Below are positions 37,485-46,862 of a DNA stretch of 64,000 nucleotides, one piece after another. The position numbers were made by a program, and so were the translations under genes. The stretch's first letter is position 1; each line of letters opens with the position of its first letter. A model generated the notes under the pieces. That model searched no databases. It was not told where the DNA came from and worked only from the letters and a program-made list of their open reading frames with translations. This stretch comes from JANRIG01 sp033765235 (GTDB lineage: Bacteria > Bacteroidota > Bacteroidia > Cytophagales > UBA9547), in assembly GCA_033765235.1 (NCBI GenBank), contig JANRIG010000004.1, forward strand, positions 1 to 64,000. The letters run 5' to 3'.

Positions 37485-39335
37485 ATGGCTCATACATCTG
37501 AATTACATACCGCTGATGCTCATGCAGCACACCATGACGACCATGAACATCATGAAGAGCAAAGTTTTATAAGAAAATATATATTCAGCGAAGACCATAA
37601 AATCATCGCTAAACAGTTTTTGATATCCGGCTTGATATGGGCACTCATAGGAGGCACTTTTTCTATATTATTTCGCTTGCAACTCGGGTTTCCAAATATG
37701 AATTTGGAATGGCTAAAACCTATTTTGGGGCATTGGATTGAAAATGGCAAAATTGACCCTAATTTTTACCTTGCATTGGTAACCATGCATGGCACTATTA
37801 TGGTGTTTTTTGTGCTTACTGCCGGGCTTAGTGGTACATTCAGCAACTTTCTTATACCTCTTCAGGTAGGAGCCAGAGACATGGCATCAGGTTTTTTAAA
37901 TATGCTCAGCTATTGGTTTTTCTTTGTATCCAGTACTATCATGTTTATATCTTTGTTTTTAGAAACAGGACCTGCGGGTGGAGGTTGGGTAATATATCCA
38001 CCCTTAAGTGCCCTTCCTCAAGCCATGCCCGGCTCAGGATTGGGTATGACATTGTGGCTGGTGAGTATGGCTATTTTTATCATATCATCATTATTGGGTA
38101 GTATCAATTATGTGACCACAGTGATAAATCTACGCACTACAGGTATGACACTTACCAGACTTCCTCTCACAGTGTGGGCATTTACCATCACAGCTGTGAT
38201 AGGCATATTATCATTTCCTGTATTGTTTTCAGCAGCTTTGCTACTCATTTTTGACCGCAGTTTTGGCACCAGTTTTTATTTGTCCGAAATATATATAGGA
38301 GGCGAGGCGCTGCATCATATAGGCGGTAGTCCTATTTTGTTTCAGCATTTGTTTTGGTTTTTAGGTCATCCTGAGGTATATATAGTGCTGTTGCCTGCCT
38401 TGGGCATCACTTCTGAAATCATAGCTACTAACTCTCGCAAACCTATTTTTGGATACAAAGCCATGGTGTTTTCTATATTGGCCATAGCCTTTTTATCATT
38501 CATAGTATGGGCACATCATATGTTTGTAACAGGTATGAACCCATTTCTGGGTTCAGTTTTTATGTTACTTACGCTCATCATTGCAGTGCCTTCAGCCGTG
38601 AAATCATTTAATTATATTGCCACACTTTGGCGTGGTAATATTGTATTCACCCCTGCCATGTTATTTTCTATTGGCTTAGTATCTATGTTTTTGTCGGGCG
38701 GGTTAACGGGAATTATACTTGGCAACTCCGCTCTTGATATTCAGTTGCATGATACCTACTACGTAGTAGCACACTTTCATATAGTCATGGGGTCTGCATC
38801 ATTTTTTGGGTTTATGGCAGGTGTTTATCATTGGTTCCCAAAAATGTTTGGCAGAATGATGGATGAAAAATTAGGCTATCTTCACTTTTGGATTACTTTT
38901 ATTGGAGTATATATGGTGTTTTTCCCCATGCATTATATGGGTATTGCAGGCTTTCCCAGAAGGTATTATTCATTTACCAGCTACGATGCATTTAATTCAT
39001 TTCACGATTTGAGTATGTTTATCAGCATAGCTGCCATAGTGACATTTGCAGCACAGTTTGTTTTTGCATTCAACTTCTTTTTCAGTATATTCAAAGGACG
39101 CAGAGCCACTCAAAATCCTTGGAAGTCCAACACATTGGAATGGACAGCCCCTATCAATCCCGGTCATGGCAACTGGACAGGTGAGATACCACATGTATAT
39201 CGTTGGCCATATGACTATAGCAAACCGGGAGCTCCCGATGATTTTATACCTCAAAATGTACCTTTGAGCCACACTCCTGAATCTAACCTTGACTCTGAAA
39301 AAGAAGAGGCCAAGGCAGAGAAAGTTACAGGCTGA
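37485..39335 (+). CDS. coxA: Cytochrome c oxidase subunit I
   Basis: The catalytic heme-copper subunit of 616 residues that reduces oxygen to water and pumps protons. Twelve hydrophobic helices are expected. Metal ligands are present: H102 for the low-spin heme; H295 with cross-link tyrosine Y299 (GHPEVY); H344-H345 for CuB; and H430 and H432 (AHFHIV) for the hemes. The HPEVY form indicates an A-family oxidase. The N-terminus is histidine-rich (seven His between residues 8 and 23), a feature common in Bacteroidota. Subunits III and IV do not follow. Confidence 0.95.
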   Translation: MAHTSELHTADAHAAHHDDHEHHEEQSFIRKYIFSEDHKIIAKQFLISGLIWALIGGTFSILFRLQLGFPNMNLEWLKPILGHWIENGKIDPNFYLALVTMHGTIMVFFVLTAGLSGTFSNFLIPLQVGARDMASGFLNMLSYWFFFVSSTIMFISLFLETGPAGGGWVIYPPLSALPQAMPGSGLGMTLWLVSMAIFIISSLLGSINYVTTVINLRTTGMTLTRLPLTVWAFTITAVIGILSFPVLFSAALLLIFDRSFGTSFYLSEIYIGGEALHHIGGSPILFQHLFWFLGHPEVYIVLLPALGITSEIIATNSRKPIFGYKAMVFSILAIAFLSFIVWAHHMFVTGMNPFLGSVFMLLTLIIAVPSAVKSFNYIATLWRGNIVFTPAMLFSIGLVSMFLSGGLTGIILGNSALDIQLHDTYYVVAHFHIVMGSASFFGFMAGVYHWFPKMFGRMMDEKLGYLHFWITFIGVYMVFFPMHYMGIAGFPRRYYSFTSYDAFNSFHDLSMFISIAAIVTFAAQFVFAFNFFFSIFKGRRATQNPWKSNTLEWTAPINPGHGNWTGEIPHVYRWPYDYSKPGAPDDFIPQNVPLSHTPESNLDSEKEEAKAEKVTG

Positions 39336-39482
39336 GAGGTTGAGTGCAGGTATTAATATCTTATTTTTTTGGTATTGACTATCTATATATACCATGTATT
39401 CATTGCAAGATTGACATAGCTGATAAATATTTTATTTACCGCTGCATTTTATTTTATTTTTTGATATATTGCTTACACAAAT

Positions 39483-42164
39483 ATGAATATGTATAGAATA
39501 ATATTATTTATTGTATTATCATCCGCTATGGCTTATGCACAGAATGTGGATGTAAAAAAAACCATATTTACAGCAGATTCACTTTTTGTACAAGGCGAGT
39601 ATGATAAGGCACTGCTGCTGTATGCACCCATGAAAGACACAAAATATCGACTTAGATATGCTGAGTGTCATGCCAAAACAGGTAGATTGGACGAGGCTAC
39701 AGATATTATTTCTAATATATATAATAGCGATTTGTCAACAATAAATAATACCTATGCTCTCAATATCTATTCATTCATACAACTTAGCAGAGGCAAAATA
39801 GACAAAGCCATAGAGCTGTATAACAAGGCACTAATAATGGCAGCTAATAATAAAGACGATCAAATAGAGTGCCTCAAAAACTTAGGTGTAGCCTATTGGC
39901 AAGCAGGAAATAATAGCCTTGCTACCGAGCACTTAACCAAAGCACTTAACTTGGCTACAGAACTAAGTGGTGAAAAATCTGCAAGAGTAGCTGCCATATA
40001 CAACAATATGGGCTTGGTACACACAGGTGAAAACGATGACAAGGCACTTGAATATTACCAAAAGGCGTTACAAACTTATCAAAATTTTTACAAAGAATGG
40101 CATCCGTCGCTGGCCATTGCATACACTAATATTGGCATTATTTACCAAAACAAAAAAGACTATATTAAAGCGTTAGATAACTTTGACCGTGCGCTAATAA
40201 TTTGGAAAAATCTGTATGGTGAGTGGCATCCAAATTTTGCTTTTACCATCATAAATATAGGCAAAGTGCTTATGGAAAGAGGCAGCTATGCCAAAGCAGA
40301 GCAAAATTTTATGCAAGCATACGATATATTGACAAAAAATTTTGGCAAAAAAAATCCTGAAATATCAGTAGTGTATAACCTGCTGGGAACTATTAAAGAA
40401 AAAAACAATGACCTAAAATCTGCAATAGTGTATTATCATAAGGCACTCATAGCCAATGCCCCTGATTTTGACAACTTATCCATTACCCAAAATCCGCCTA
40501 CGGCCAACTACTACAATGCCAACCTGCTACTCACTACCTACACCTTAAAAGCCAAAGCATTGGAAAACTATTATATATTTAAAACACTGAAAAAGAAACA
40601 CTTAATGGCATCTATGGACCTATACTTGCGCTGCGATACCTTGATAGATAACATCCGCAGGTCGAGAGTAAATAAAAGTGACAAAATATCGCTTGGTGTG
40701 GTGTCTAATGAGGTGTATGACCAAGCCATAAATACATGTCTCATGCTTGCAGATGTAAATATTAATAAAAAAAAATACCATGAGTTGGCATTTTATTTTA
40801 ACGAAAAAAGTAAATCTGCGGTGCTCCTTGAGTCTATATCAGAGTCCAATGCAAAAAGTTTTGCGGGCATACCGGACACTGTACTTGACATGGAAGCCAA
40901 GCTCAAGGCAGACATAAGCTACCATGAGCAAAAAATTGCCCAAAAATCGGATGAAAAAACTGATAAAAAGCTGAGAGATAAACTTTTTGAACTCAACCGA
41001 ACGTATGAGAAATTCACCAAAAATATGGAGCAAAGCTATCCTGAATATTACAACCTTAAATTCAACGTATATATAGCACGAGTAAAAGATTTGCAAAAAA
41101 GTATCCCTGACAACACCATGCTCATCAGCTACTTTGCCAGTGAGCAAAAAAGCAGGATGTATATATTTAAGGTTACATCCAAAAGATTTATGGTGCAAAA
41201 TGTGCCCCTTTCGGCCAATTATCAAAAAAACATTACCGCAATGCGCAATGTCATAAAATTTAAAGTAGCAGAGTCATTTAATCAGGTAAGCTATGAACTA
41301 TACAGGCAGCTATTTCCTGGCAATTTGCAAAAAAGCTATACAAACCTTGCCATAATACCTGATGGCAAAATGGGTACAGTGCCTTTTGAGGCATTGCTTT
41401 CTCAAAAATATAATAAAGATACCTACACAGATGCCCCATTTTTGATTAAATCCAAAAATATATCGTACAACTATTCCAATACATTGTACATACAAAATAT
41501 CATAAAAAATAGTGAAGACACCTCTTATGCCAAAACCACCCTGCTCTGTGCACCTGTAACTTTCACAGCCAAAACCAATGGTGCCCTACTCGACAACCTG
41601 CCCGGCTCTGAAAATGAGATAAATGAAATAAAAAACTTATTCAGCACCTATAAATGGAATGTGAAAACACTCATGAAAGAAGATGCCAAAGAAAGTAATA
41701 TCAAATCAAAAGAGCTTAAAAATTATGCCATACTGCATCTTGCTACCCACGGCATAGTAAATGAGTCGCACCCCGACCTGTCGCAAGTATTTCTCAACCC
41801 TGATGCTGCCAATAAAGAAGATGGCAATCTGTACTCCGGCGAAATATACAATTTGCAACTGGGGGCAAACTTAGTAGCCTTATCTGCCTGCGAAACAGGA
41901 CTTGGCAAAGTGACAAAGGGTGAGGGAATAATAGGGCTTACCAGAGCCCTCATATATGCAGGAGCTGATAACATATTGGTATCGCTATGGAGTGTGTCCG
42001 ATGCCAGCACGTCACAACTGATGATAGACTTTTATGATAATATACTTAAAAACAAAAATATTGGATATGCCGGAGGTCTAAGAAATGCTAAACTCAAACT
42101 TATACAAAACCCTACATATTCACAGCCTTACTATTGGGCTCCATTTGTGCTGGTGGGGCAATGA
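39483..42164 (+). CDS. Exported TPR-CHAT protein (caspase-like protease domain)
   Basis: An 893-residue protein with a cleavable signal peptide (LFIVLSSAMAYAQ, about 1-20). Tetratricopeptide repeats cover about 25-345, including several of the NN.G..Y...ALEYYQKAL type. A helical linker (about 345-540) precedes a CHAT domain, a caspase-like cysteine peptidase fold. The catalytic pair appears intact: H756 in LHLATHG and C803 in LSACETGLG. Related TPR-CHAT proteins act as regulated proteases, for instance in Craspase, but the substrate here is unknown. The signal peptide places it in the periplasm or outside. The gene is 147 bases past the oxidase operon on the same strand, with no clear terminator between, so read-through is possible. 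Confidence 0.9.
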   Translation: MNMYRIILFIVLSSAMAYAQNVDVKKTIFTADSLFVQGEYDKALLLYAPMKDTKYRLRYAECHAKTGRLDEATDIISNIYNSDLSTINNTYALNIYSFIQLSRGKIDKAIELYNKALIMAANNKDDQIECLKNLGVAYWQAGNNSLATEHLTKALNLATELSGEKSARVAAIYNNMGLVHTGENDDKALEYYQKALQTYQNFYKEWHPSLAIAYTNIGIIYQNKKDYIKALDNFDRALIIWKNLYGEWHPNFAFTIINIGKVLMERGSYAKAEQNFMQAYDILTKNFGKKNPEISVVYNLLGTIKEKNNDLKSAIVYYHKALIANAPDFDNLSITQNPPTANYYNANLLLTTYTLKAKALENYYIFKTLKKKHLMASMDLYLRCDTLIDNIRRSRVNKSDKISLGVVSNEVYDQAINTCLMLADVNINKKKYHELAFYFNEKSKSAVLLESISESNAKSFAGIPDTVLDMEAKLKADISYHEQKIAQKSDEKTDKKLRDKLFELNRTYEKFTKNMEQSYPEYYNLKFNVYIARVKDLQKSIPDNTMLISYFASEQKSRMYIFKVTSKRFMVQNVPLSANYQKNITAMRNVIKFKVAESFNQVSYELYRQLFPGNLQKSYTNLAIIPDGKMGTVPFEALLSQKYNKDTYTDAPFLIKSKNISYNYSNTLYIQNIIKNSEDTSYAKTTLLCAPVTFTAKTNGALLDNLPGSENEINEIKNLFSTYKWNVKTLMKEDAKESNIKSKELKNYAILHLATHGIVNESHPDLSQVFLNPDAANKEDGNLYSGEIYNLQLGANLVALSACETGLGKVTKGEGIIGLTRALIYAGADNILVSLWSVSDASTSQLMIDFYDNILKNKNIGYAGGLRNAKLKLIQNPTYSQPYYWAPFVLVGQ

Positions 42165-42540
42165 AAATTGCAAAACATTACAGGTACGTTTAAGTCTTTG
42201 TACCTGTATTCATTGTATTGGGTGCAATGTATAGAGGTTTACTTTCATATGTGCAATTAATTGATTTATAGGAAAATATGAAAAAATAATATCTTAAATA
42301 GTCCCTTAATACCCACTTCACTTATGCATGGTTATTAATATTAAACACCCTATTCATATGTCGCCGCATATTGCCTATTCAACTATTATATCATAATTTT
42401 TTAACTAAAAAAAATAAGATTATAACACCTTGATGTATAACTCAAATACCATATTATTGGTTTGGTGTGCCCAAATAGAGGTTAACTGAGTCAAGTAACA
42501 GAGGGTATAGTATAGAATATTATCAATTTACTGCGTAACT
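42165..42540. other. Intergenic region with hairpin and mnmA promoter
   Basis: 376 bases. It holds a hairpin near the CHAT gene end (42179-42208) and the mnmA promoter at its right edge. The middle is AT-rich without a plausible gene on either strand. Confidence 0.6.
42179..42208 (+). terminator. Hairpin after the CHAT gene
   Basis: TACAGGTAC (42179-42187) pairs with GTACCTGTA (42200-42208) around a 12-base loop, 14 bases after the stop. No T-run follows, so termination efficiency is doubtful. Confidence 0.4.
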
Positions 42541-42543
42541 TTG
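42536..42543 (+). promoter_or_regulatory. -7 box of mnmA, which argues for the downstream ATG
   Basis: TAACTTTG (42536-42543) matches TAnnTTTG. It overlaps the TTG at 42541, the longest possible start, so that codon would lie upstream of the transcript. The ATG at 42559 would follow a leader of about ten bases. No clear -33 TTG is seen. Confidence 0.5.
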
Positions 42544-42558
42544 CAACATATTTATGAT

Positions 42559-43662
42559 ATGTCAAAACAAGGGAGGGTATTAGTAGCTATGAGTGGAGGC
42601 ATAGACAGCTCACTCACCGCCGTAATGCTGCATGAGCAAGGTTATGAAGTGATAGGTATGACCCTCAAAACCTGGGACTATGCCACCTCCGGAGGCAGCA
42701 AAAAAGAAACAGGCTGCTGCAGCCTGGACTCTATAAACGATGCACGTAATATAGCTGTTGGGTTGGGCTTTCCACACTACATTCTAGATATAAGGGAAGA
42801 ATTTGGCGATGCGGTAATTGACTATTTCACAGGCGAATACATAGCAGGGCGCACCCCAAATCCGTGTGTGATGTGCAATACCCATATAAAATGGGAGGCA
42901 CTCATAAAACGTGCAGACAAGCTCAATTGTGAATATATAGCTACCGGTCATTATGCCTCTGTGAGGTATAATAATGGCAGATATATAGTGTCTAAAGGTA
43001 TAGACGAACTCAAAGACCAAAGCTATGTGCTATGGGGAGTGAGCCAAGAAAACTTGGCGCGCACACTACTGCCCCTTGGCACATATAGAAAAACGCAAAT
43101 AAAACAAATGGCTAAAGAAAAGGGTTTTTTTGACCTGATTAATAAACCTGAGTCTTATGAAATATGCTTTGTGCCTGACAATGACTACAGATCATTTCTC
43201 AAACGCAGATATCCTAAACTTGAAAATGAAGTGAAAGGCGGAAACTTTATCACATCAGATGGAAAAATATTAGGGCAGCATGAAGGCTATCCGTTTTACA
43301 CAGTAGGTCAAAGAAAAGGGTTGGGAGTGGCACTTGGCTACCCAGCCTTTGTGACAGAGATACGCAAACACAGCAACGAAGTGGTACTAGGTACCGCAGA
43401 GGGGCTGGAGCGCAATGGCATGTGGGTGAGCAAGCTCAACTTACAAAAGTACAGCCATTTGCCACAACCTATAGAGGCAGTGACCAAAATAAGGTACAAA
43501 GACCAAGGTACAGAGTCGCAACTGGTACAGACGGATAGCGATAGGATAGAGGTGAGATTTTATACCAAAGTAAATGCCATAGCACCGGGTCAGGCAGCGG
43601 TGTTTTATGAAGGTGATGATATGATAGGAGGAGGGTGGATAGATGCAAGTTTTGAGGTGTGA
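42559..43662 (+). CDS. mnmA: tRNA-specific 2-thiouridylase MnmA
   Basis: Adds sulfur to C2 of the wobble uridine of tRNAs for Lys, Glu and Gln. The protein (367 residues from this start) has the ATP-pyrophosphatase loop SGGIDSS near its N-terminus. The catalytic cysteines lie in NPCVMCN and YEICFVPDN, and GHYA and the YTVGQRKGLG segment are also present. The start is set at the ATG (product begins MSKQGRVLVAMSGG) because the promoter's -7 box overlaps the upstream TTG at 42541. It is convergent with uvrA, with only 19 bases between the stop codons. Confidence 0.95.
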   Translation: MSKQGRVLVAMSGGIDSSLTAVMLHEQGYEVIGMTLKTWDYATSGGSKKETGCCSLDSINDARNIAVGLGFPHYILDIREEFGDAVIDYFTGEYIAGRTPNPCVMCNTHIKWEALIKRADKLNCEYIATGHYASVRYNNGRYIVSKGIDELKDQSYVLWGVSQENLARTLLPLGTYRKTQIKQMAKEKGFFDLINKPESYEICFVPDNDYRSFLKRRYPKLENEVKGGNFITSDGKILGQHEGYPFYTVGQRKGLGVALGYPAFVTEIRKHSNEVVLGTAEGLERNGMWVSKLNLQKYSHLPQPIEAVTKIRYKDQGTESQLVQTDSDRIEVRFYTKVNAIAPGQAAVFYEGDDMIGGGWIDASFEV

Positions 43663-43681
43663 GATAAAACCACAAGTGCAC

Positions 43682-46492
43682 TTATTTTGCCAACTTATTT
43701 TTCAAATATTTCGCTGTGAAGTTGTCTTTGAGCTTTATCATTTGCTCCGGTGTGCCTTCAAAGCATAAATGACCGCCTGCTTGCCCGCCTTCCGGACCTA
43801 AGTCTATTATCCAGTCTGCACATTTTATTACTTCTACATTGTGCTCTATGATCACTACCGTGTTACCCGCATTTACCAAGGTATTCACAGCGGTGAGCAA
43901 CTTATTAATATCGTGAAAATGGAGCCCAGTGGTAGGCTCATCAAATATAAATAATATACCTGTGGCCATATTGCTACCCTCCCCTATGAAGCTTGCGAGT
44001 TTTACCCTTTGCGCCTCACCTCCACTGAGCGTGTTGCTTGACTGTCCTAATTTGATATAGCCAAGCCCTACTTCTGCCAGAGGCATCAGCCTTTTGCATA
44101 CTCTGGTCATTTCACCAAAAAATATAATGGCATCGTCCACTGTCATATCAAGCACATCTGATATGTCTTTGTTTTTGTAGGTTACCTCTAGTATATCTTG
44201 CTTAAATCTTTTGCCATGGCAGCTCTCACATAGGATGTGTATATCTGCCATGAATTGCATTTCTATGGTGATATGCCCCTCACCTTGGCAGGTTTCGCAG
44301 CGACCTCCTTCTACGTTGAAAGAGAAATGCGATGGTTTATAGCCTCTTTGCTTAGCAAGTGTCTGCTCAGCATACAGGTTTCGAATAGCATCATATGCTT
44401 TGATGTATGACACAGGATTAGACCTTGATGACTTGCCAATGGGGTTTTGGTCTACAAATTCTACTTGCTTTATTTGTGATAGAGGACCTTCTAATTTTTC
44501 AAATTTACCGGTAAATTCTTCGCCAATACCATTCACTATTTTGGAGATAGCCGGGTAAAATATTTTTTTTATCAAAGTAGATTTTCCTGAACCTGATACA
44601 CCTGTCACTACCGTAAGGGTGTTTAAGGGCACTTTGGCAGTAATATTTTTTAGGTTATTTTCAGAAGCACCAGTAATTCTGATAAAATGTTTTGCTGCTC
44701 TGCGCAATTTTGGCACCATGATTTTATCAATGCCTGACAGATAGTTTACCGTGTGTGAATCTGTATATTTTTTTTGGTTTAATTCTTGCGGTAATACAGC
44801 ATTTACCAAATGCCCCCCGTGCGATCCTGCATCAGGACCTATATCAAATATGATATCTGCAGTGCGCATTACTTCCTCTTCGTGCTCTACTACTATCACG
44901 GTATTGCCTATGTCTCTAAGACGGAGCAATACATTTACAAGCTTCTGTGTGTCGCGCGGGTGTAGGCCTATGCTGGGCTCGTCTAATATGTATAGTGACC
45001 CTACTAAGGCACTGCCCAACGTGGTAGCTAATTTTATTCTTTGAAACTCTCCTCCGGAGAGGGTATTGGCAATGCGATTGAGGGTGAGGTATCCAAGACC
45101 TACTTGCTCCAGATAATATAGCCTCGTCACTATCTCTGCCAGCACTCTTTTGCCTACTTTGTGCTCGTACTCCGTGAGATTGAGTGTATTGAAAAAATCA
45201 TGGGCTTGGGCCACAGGCATGAGTACTACATCTGTGATAGACACCCCTGATATTTTCACATATTGTGCATCTTTTCTAAGGCGTGTGCCCAAGCACTCCG
45301 GGCATACTGTACGACCTCTGTATCGAGATAGCATTACTCGGTATTGTATCTTATATGTTTCACGTTCAAGATATTTAAAAAATGTATGAAGACCTTCAAA
45401 ATATTCATTTCCATCCCATAGCAGTTTTTTTTCTTTTGCATTCAGCTCATTGTACGGGCGATGTATGGGGAAGTCAAATTTTATACCATTGGCTACTAAA
45501 GGCTTTAGCCATTCACTCATTACTTCGCCTTTCCATGGGGCTATAGCACCTTCATATACAGAAAGGTTTTTGTTGGGAATTACTTTATCAATATCTATGC
45601 CCAGCACATGCCCAAAACCATCGCAGTGCTTGCAGGCACCGTAGGGATTGTTGAATGTAAAAAAGTTGATGCCCGGCTCTTCAAATTTTATCCCATCTGC
45701 TTCAAATAGCGCAGAAAATTTGCGACTTTGCTTACCCATTATTTGTATTTCACAAGTATCTTCTCCTTCGTTGAATGCCGAAAGTATAGAGTCAGACAAC
45801 CTAAATATGGCATCATCATCAGATTTATGTATGATGGTGCGGTCTACTAATATGTAGGTATTTGCAGCCTTGTGTATGGGTGTGAAGTCTTTGAGTAGGT
45901 CTTCGAGTTCATATATGGTGTCGTTGCACAGCAGTCTGGTGTAGCCTTTTTGAATAAGTGTTTCGAGTTGATAGGTAATATTGGCAGTGCGTGATAGCTT
46001 AAAAGGTGCTAATACATACAGTTTATCACCTTCATCAAAGGTTAATATCCAGTTTACAACATCGGTCACTGTATCTTTGCGAACTTCAACGCCTGATTTT
46101 GGGGAGTAGGTGCGCCCTATACGTGCATAGAGCAACTTTAGATAATCATATATCTCTGTCACAGTACCCACCGTAGAGCGAGGGTTTTTGGTATTCACTT
46201 TTTGCTCAATGGCTATGGCAGGGGCTATACCTTTTATGTAATCCACATCGGGTTTTTGCATGCGTCCTAAAAATTGCCTTGCATATGCATTAAGACTTTC
46301 TACATACATACGCTGCCCTTCGGCAAAAAGTGTGTCAAAAGCCAATGATGACTTGCCCGAGCCCGACACACCTGTGATCACTACCAATTTATTTTTGGGA
46401 ATGGCTACACTCAGATTTTTGAGGTTGTTTACTCGCGCATTTTTTACGATAATATACTGCTTAGGGTCGAGGTTATCAATATCTTCATCCAT
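43682..46492 (-). CDS. uvrA: Excinuclease ABC subunit A
   Basis: The damage-recognition ATPase of nucleotide excision repair, 936 residues and full length. The first Walker A motif is GVSGSGKSSL (41-50); the second is GVSGSGKSTL in the C-terminal half. Two ABC signatures (LSGGEFQRIKLA and LSGGEAQRVKLA) pair with DEPSIGLHPRD and DEPTTGLHFHD. Zinc-binding groups are CKHC/CPEC in the first half and CETC/CESC in the second. This is a single gene; UvrB and UvrC are not in the window. Confidence 0.96.
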   Translation of the reverse strand: MDEDIDNLDPKQYIIVKNARVNNLKNLSVAIPKNKLVVITGVSGSGKSSLAFDTLFAEGQRMYVESLNAYARQFLGRMQKPDVDYIKGIAPAIAIEQKVNTKNPRSTVGTVTEIYDYLKLLYARIGRTYSPKSGVEVRKDTVTDVVNWILTFDEGDKLYVLAPFKLSRTANITYQLETLIQKGYTRLLCNDTIYELEDLLKDFTPIHKAANTYILVDRTIIHKSDDDAIFRLSDSILSAFNEGEDTCEIQIMGKQSRKFSALFEADGIKFEEPGINFFTFNNPYGACKHCDGFGHVLGIDIDKVIPNKNLSVYEGAIAPWKGEVMSEWLKPLVANGIKFDFPIHRPYNELNAKEKKLLWDGNEYFEGLHTFFKYLERETYKIQYRVMLSRYRGRTVCPECLGTRLRKDAQYVKISGVSITDVVLMPVAQAHDFFNTLNLTEYEHKVGKRVLAEIVTRLYYLEQVGLGYLTLNRIANTLSGGEFQRIKLATTLGSALVGSLYILDEPSIGLHPRDTQKLVNVLLRLRDIGNTVIVVEHEEEVMRTADIIFDIGPDAGSHGGHLVNAVLPQELNQKKYTDSHTVNYLSGIDKIMVPKLRRAAKHFIRITGASENNLKNITAKVPLNTLTVVTGVSGSGKSTLIKKIFYPAISKIVNGIGEEFTGKFEKLEGPLSQIKQVEFVDQNPIGKSSRSNPVSYIKAYDAIRNLYAEQTLAKQRGYKPSHFSFNVEGGRCETCQGEGHITIEMQFMADIHILCESCHGKRFKQDILEVTYKNKDISDVLDMTVDDAIIFFGEMTRVCKRLMPLAEVGLGYIKLGQSSNTLSGGEAQRVKLASFIGEGSNMATGILFIFDEPTTGLHFHDINKLLTAVNTLVNAGNTVVIIEHNVEVIKCADWIIDLGPEGGQAGGHLCFEGTPEQMIKLKDNFTAKYLKNKLAK

Positions 46493-46862
46493 GATTTTTG
46501 CAAGTTAACAGGTATTAGCCAAATGAAAAAATAATGTAAATATAATGGGTAAATTTATTAATGTGCGAGCGAATGAAAAGTTATGTTGGTGTTGTGATTG
46601 ATGACTTAAACCCAAAAATACTCTGTCTCGTATTTTTTACGAGACTACAAACTCAAACTACTTTAAAATCAGGCACTTCATTTACCTTAAGTTAGTCACC
46701 ATCTCGTTAAAAGTATAAAAATATATTACCTGTTGAGTGTGGTGAGAGACACGTATATGAAAGGGATGATTTATGTGCATTCAACTCAAATCAAGCGCGG
46801 TCTGAGCTATATGCTTTGAGGAAATAAATTGTCAATCTTGAATATTGAACTATTATTATTTA
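46493..46862. other. Intergenic region between ppiD-like gene and uvrA
   Basis: 370 bases. The only clear structure is the hairpin at 46625-46645. No gene or tRNA is seen on either strand. Confidence 0.6.
46625..46645. repeat. Perfect inverted repeat with T5 loop
   Basis: GTCTCGTA (46625-46632), five T, then TACGAGAC (46638-46645): a perfect eight-base stem with a five-base loop. It lies about 220 bases past the ppiD-like gene on the minus strand and could stop read-through into uvrA, but no T-tract follows on either strand. Confidence 0.45.

Noticed and set aside
39483..42164. CHAT protein as part of a type III-E CRISPR (Craspase) system
   Set aside because: No Cas gene or repeat array is in the window, and the protein has a signal peptide, which is incompatible with a cytoplasmic Craspase partner.
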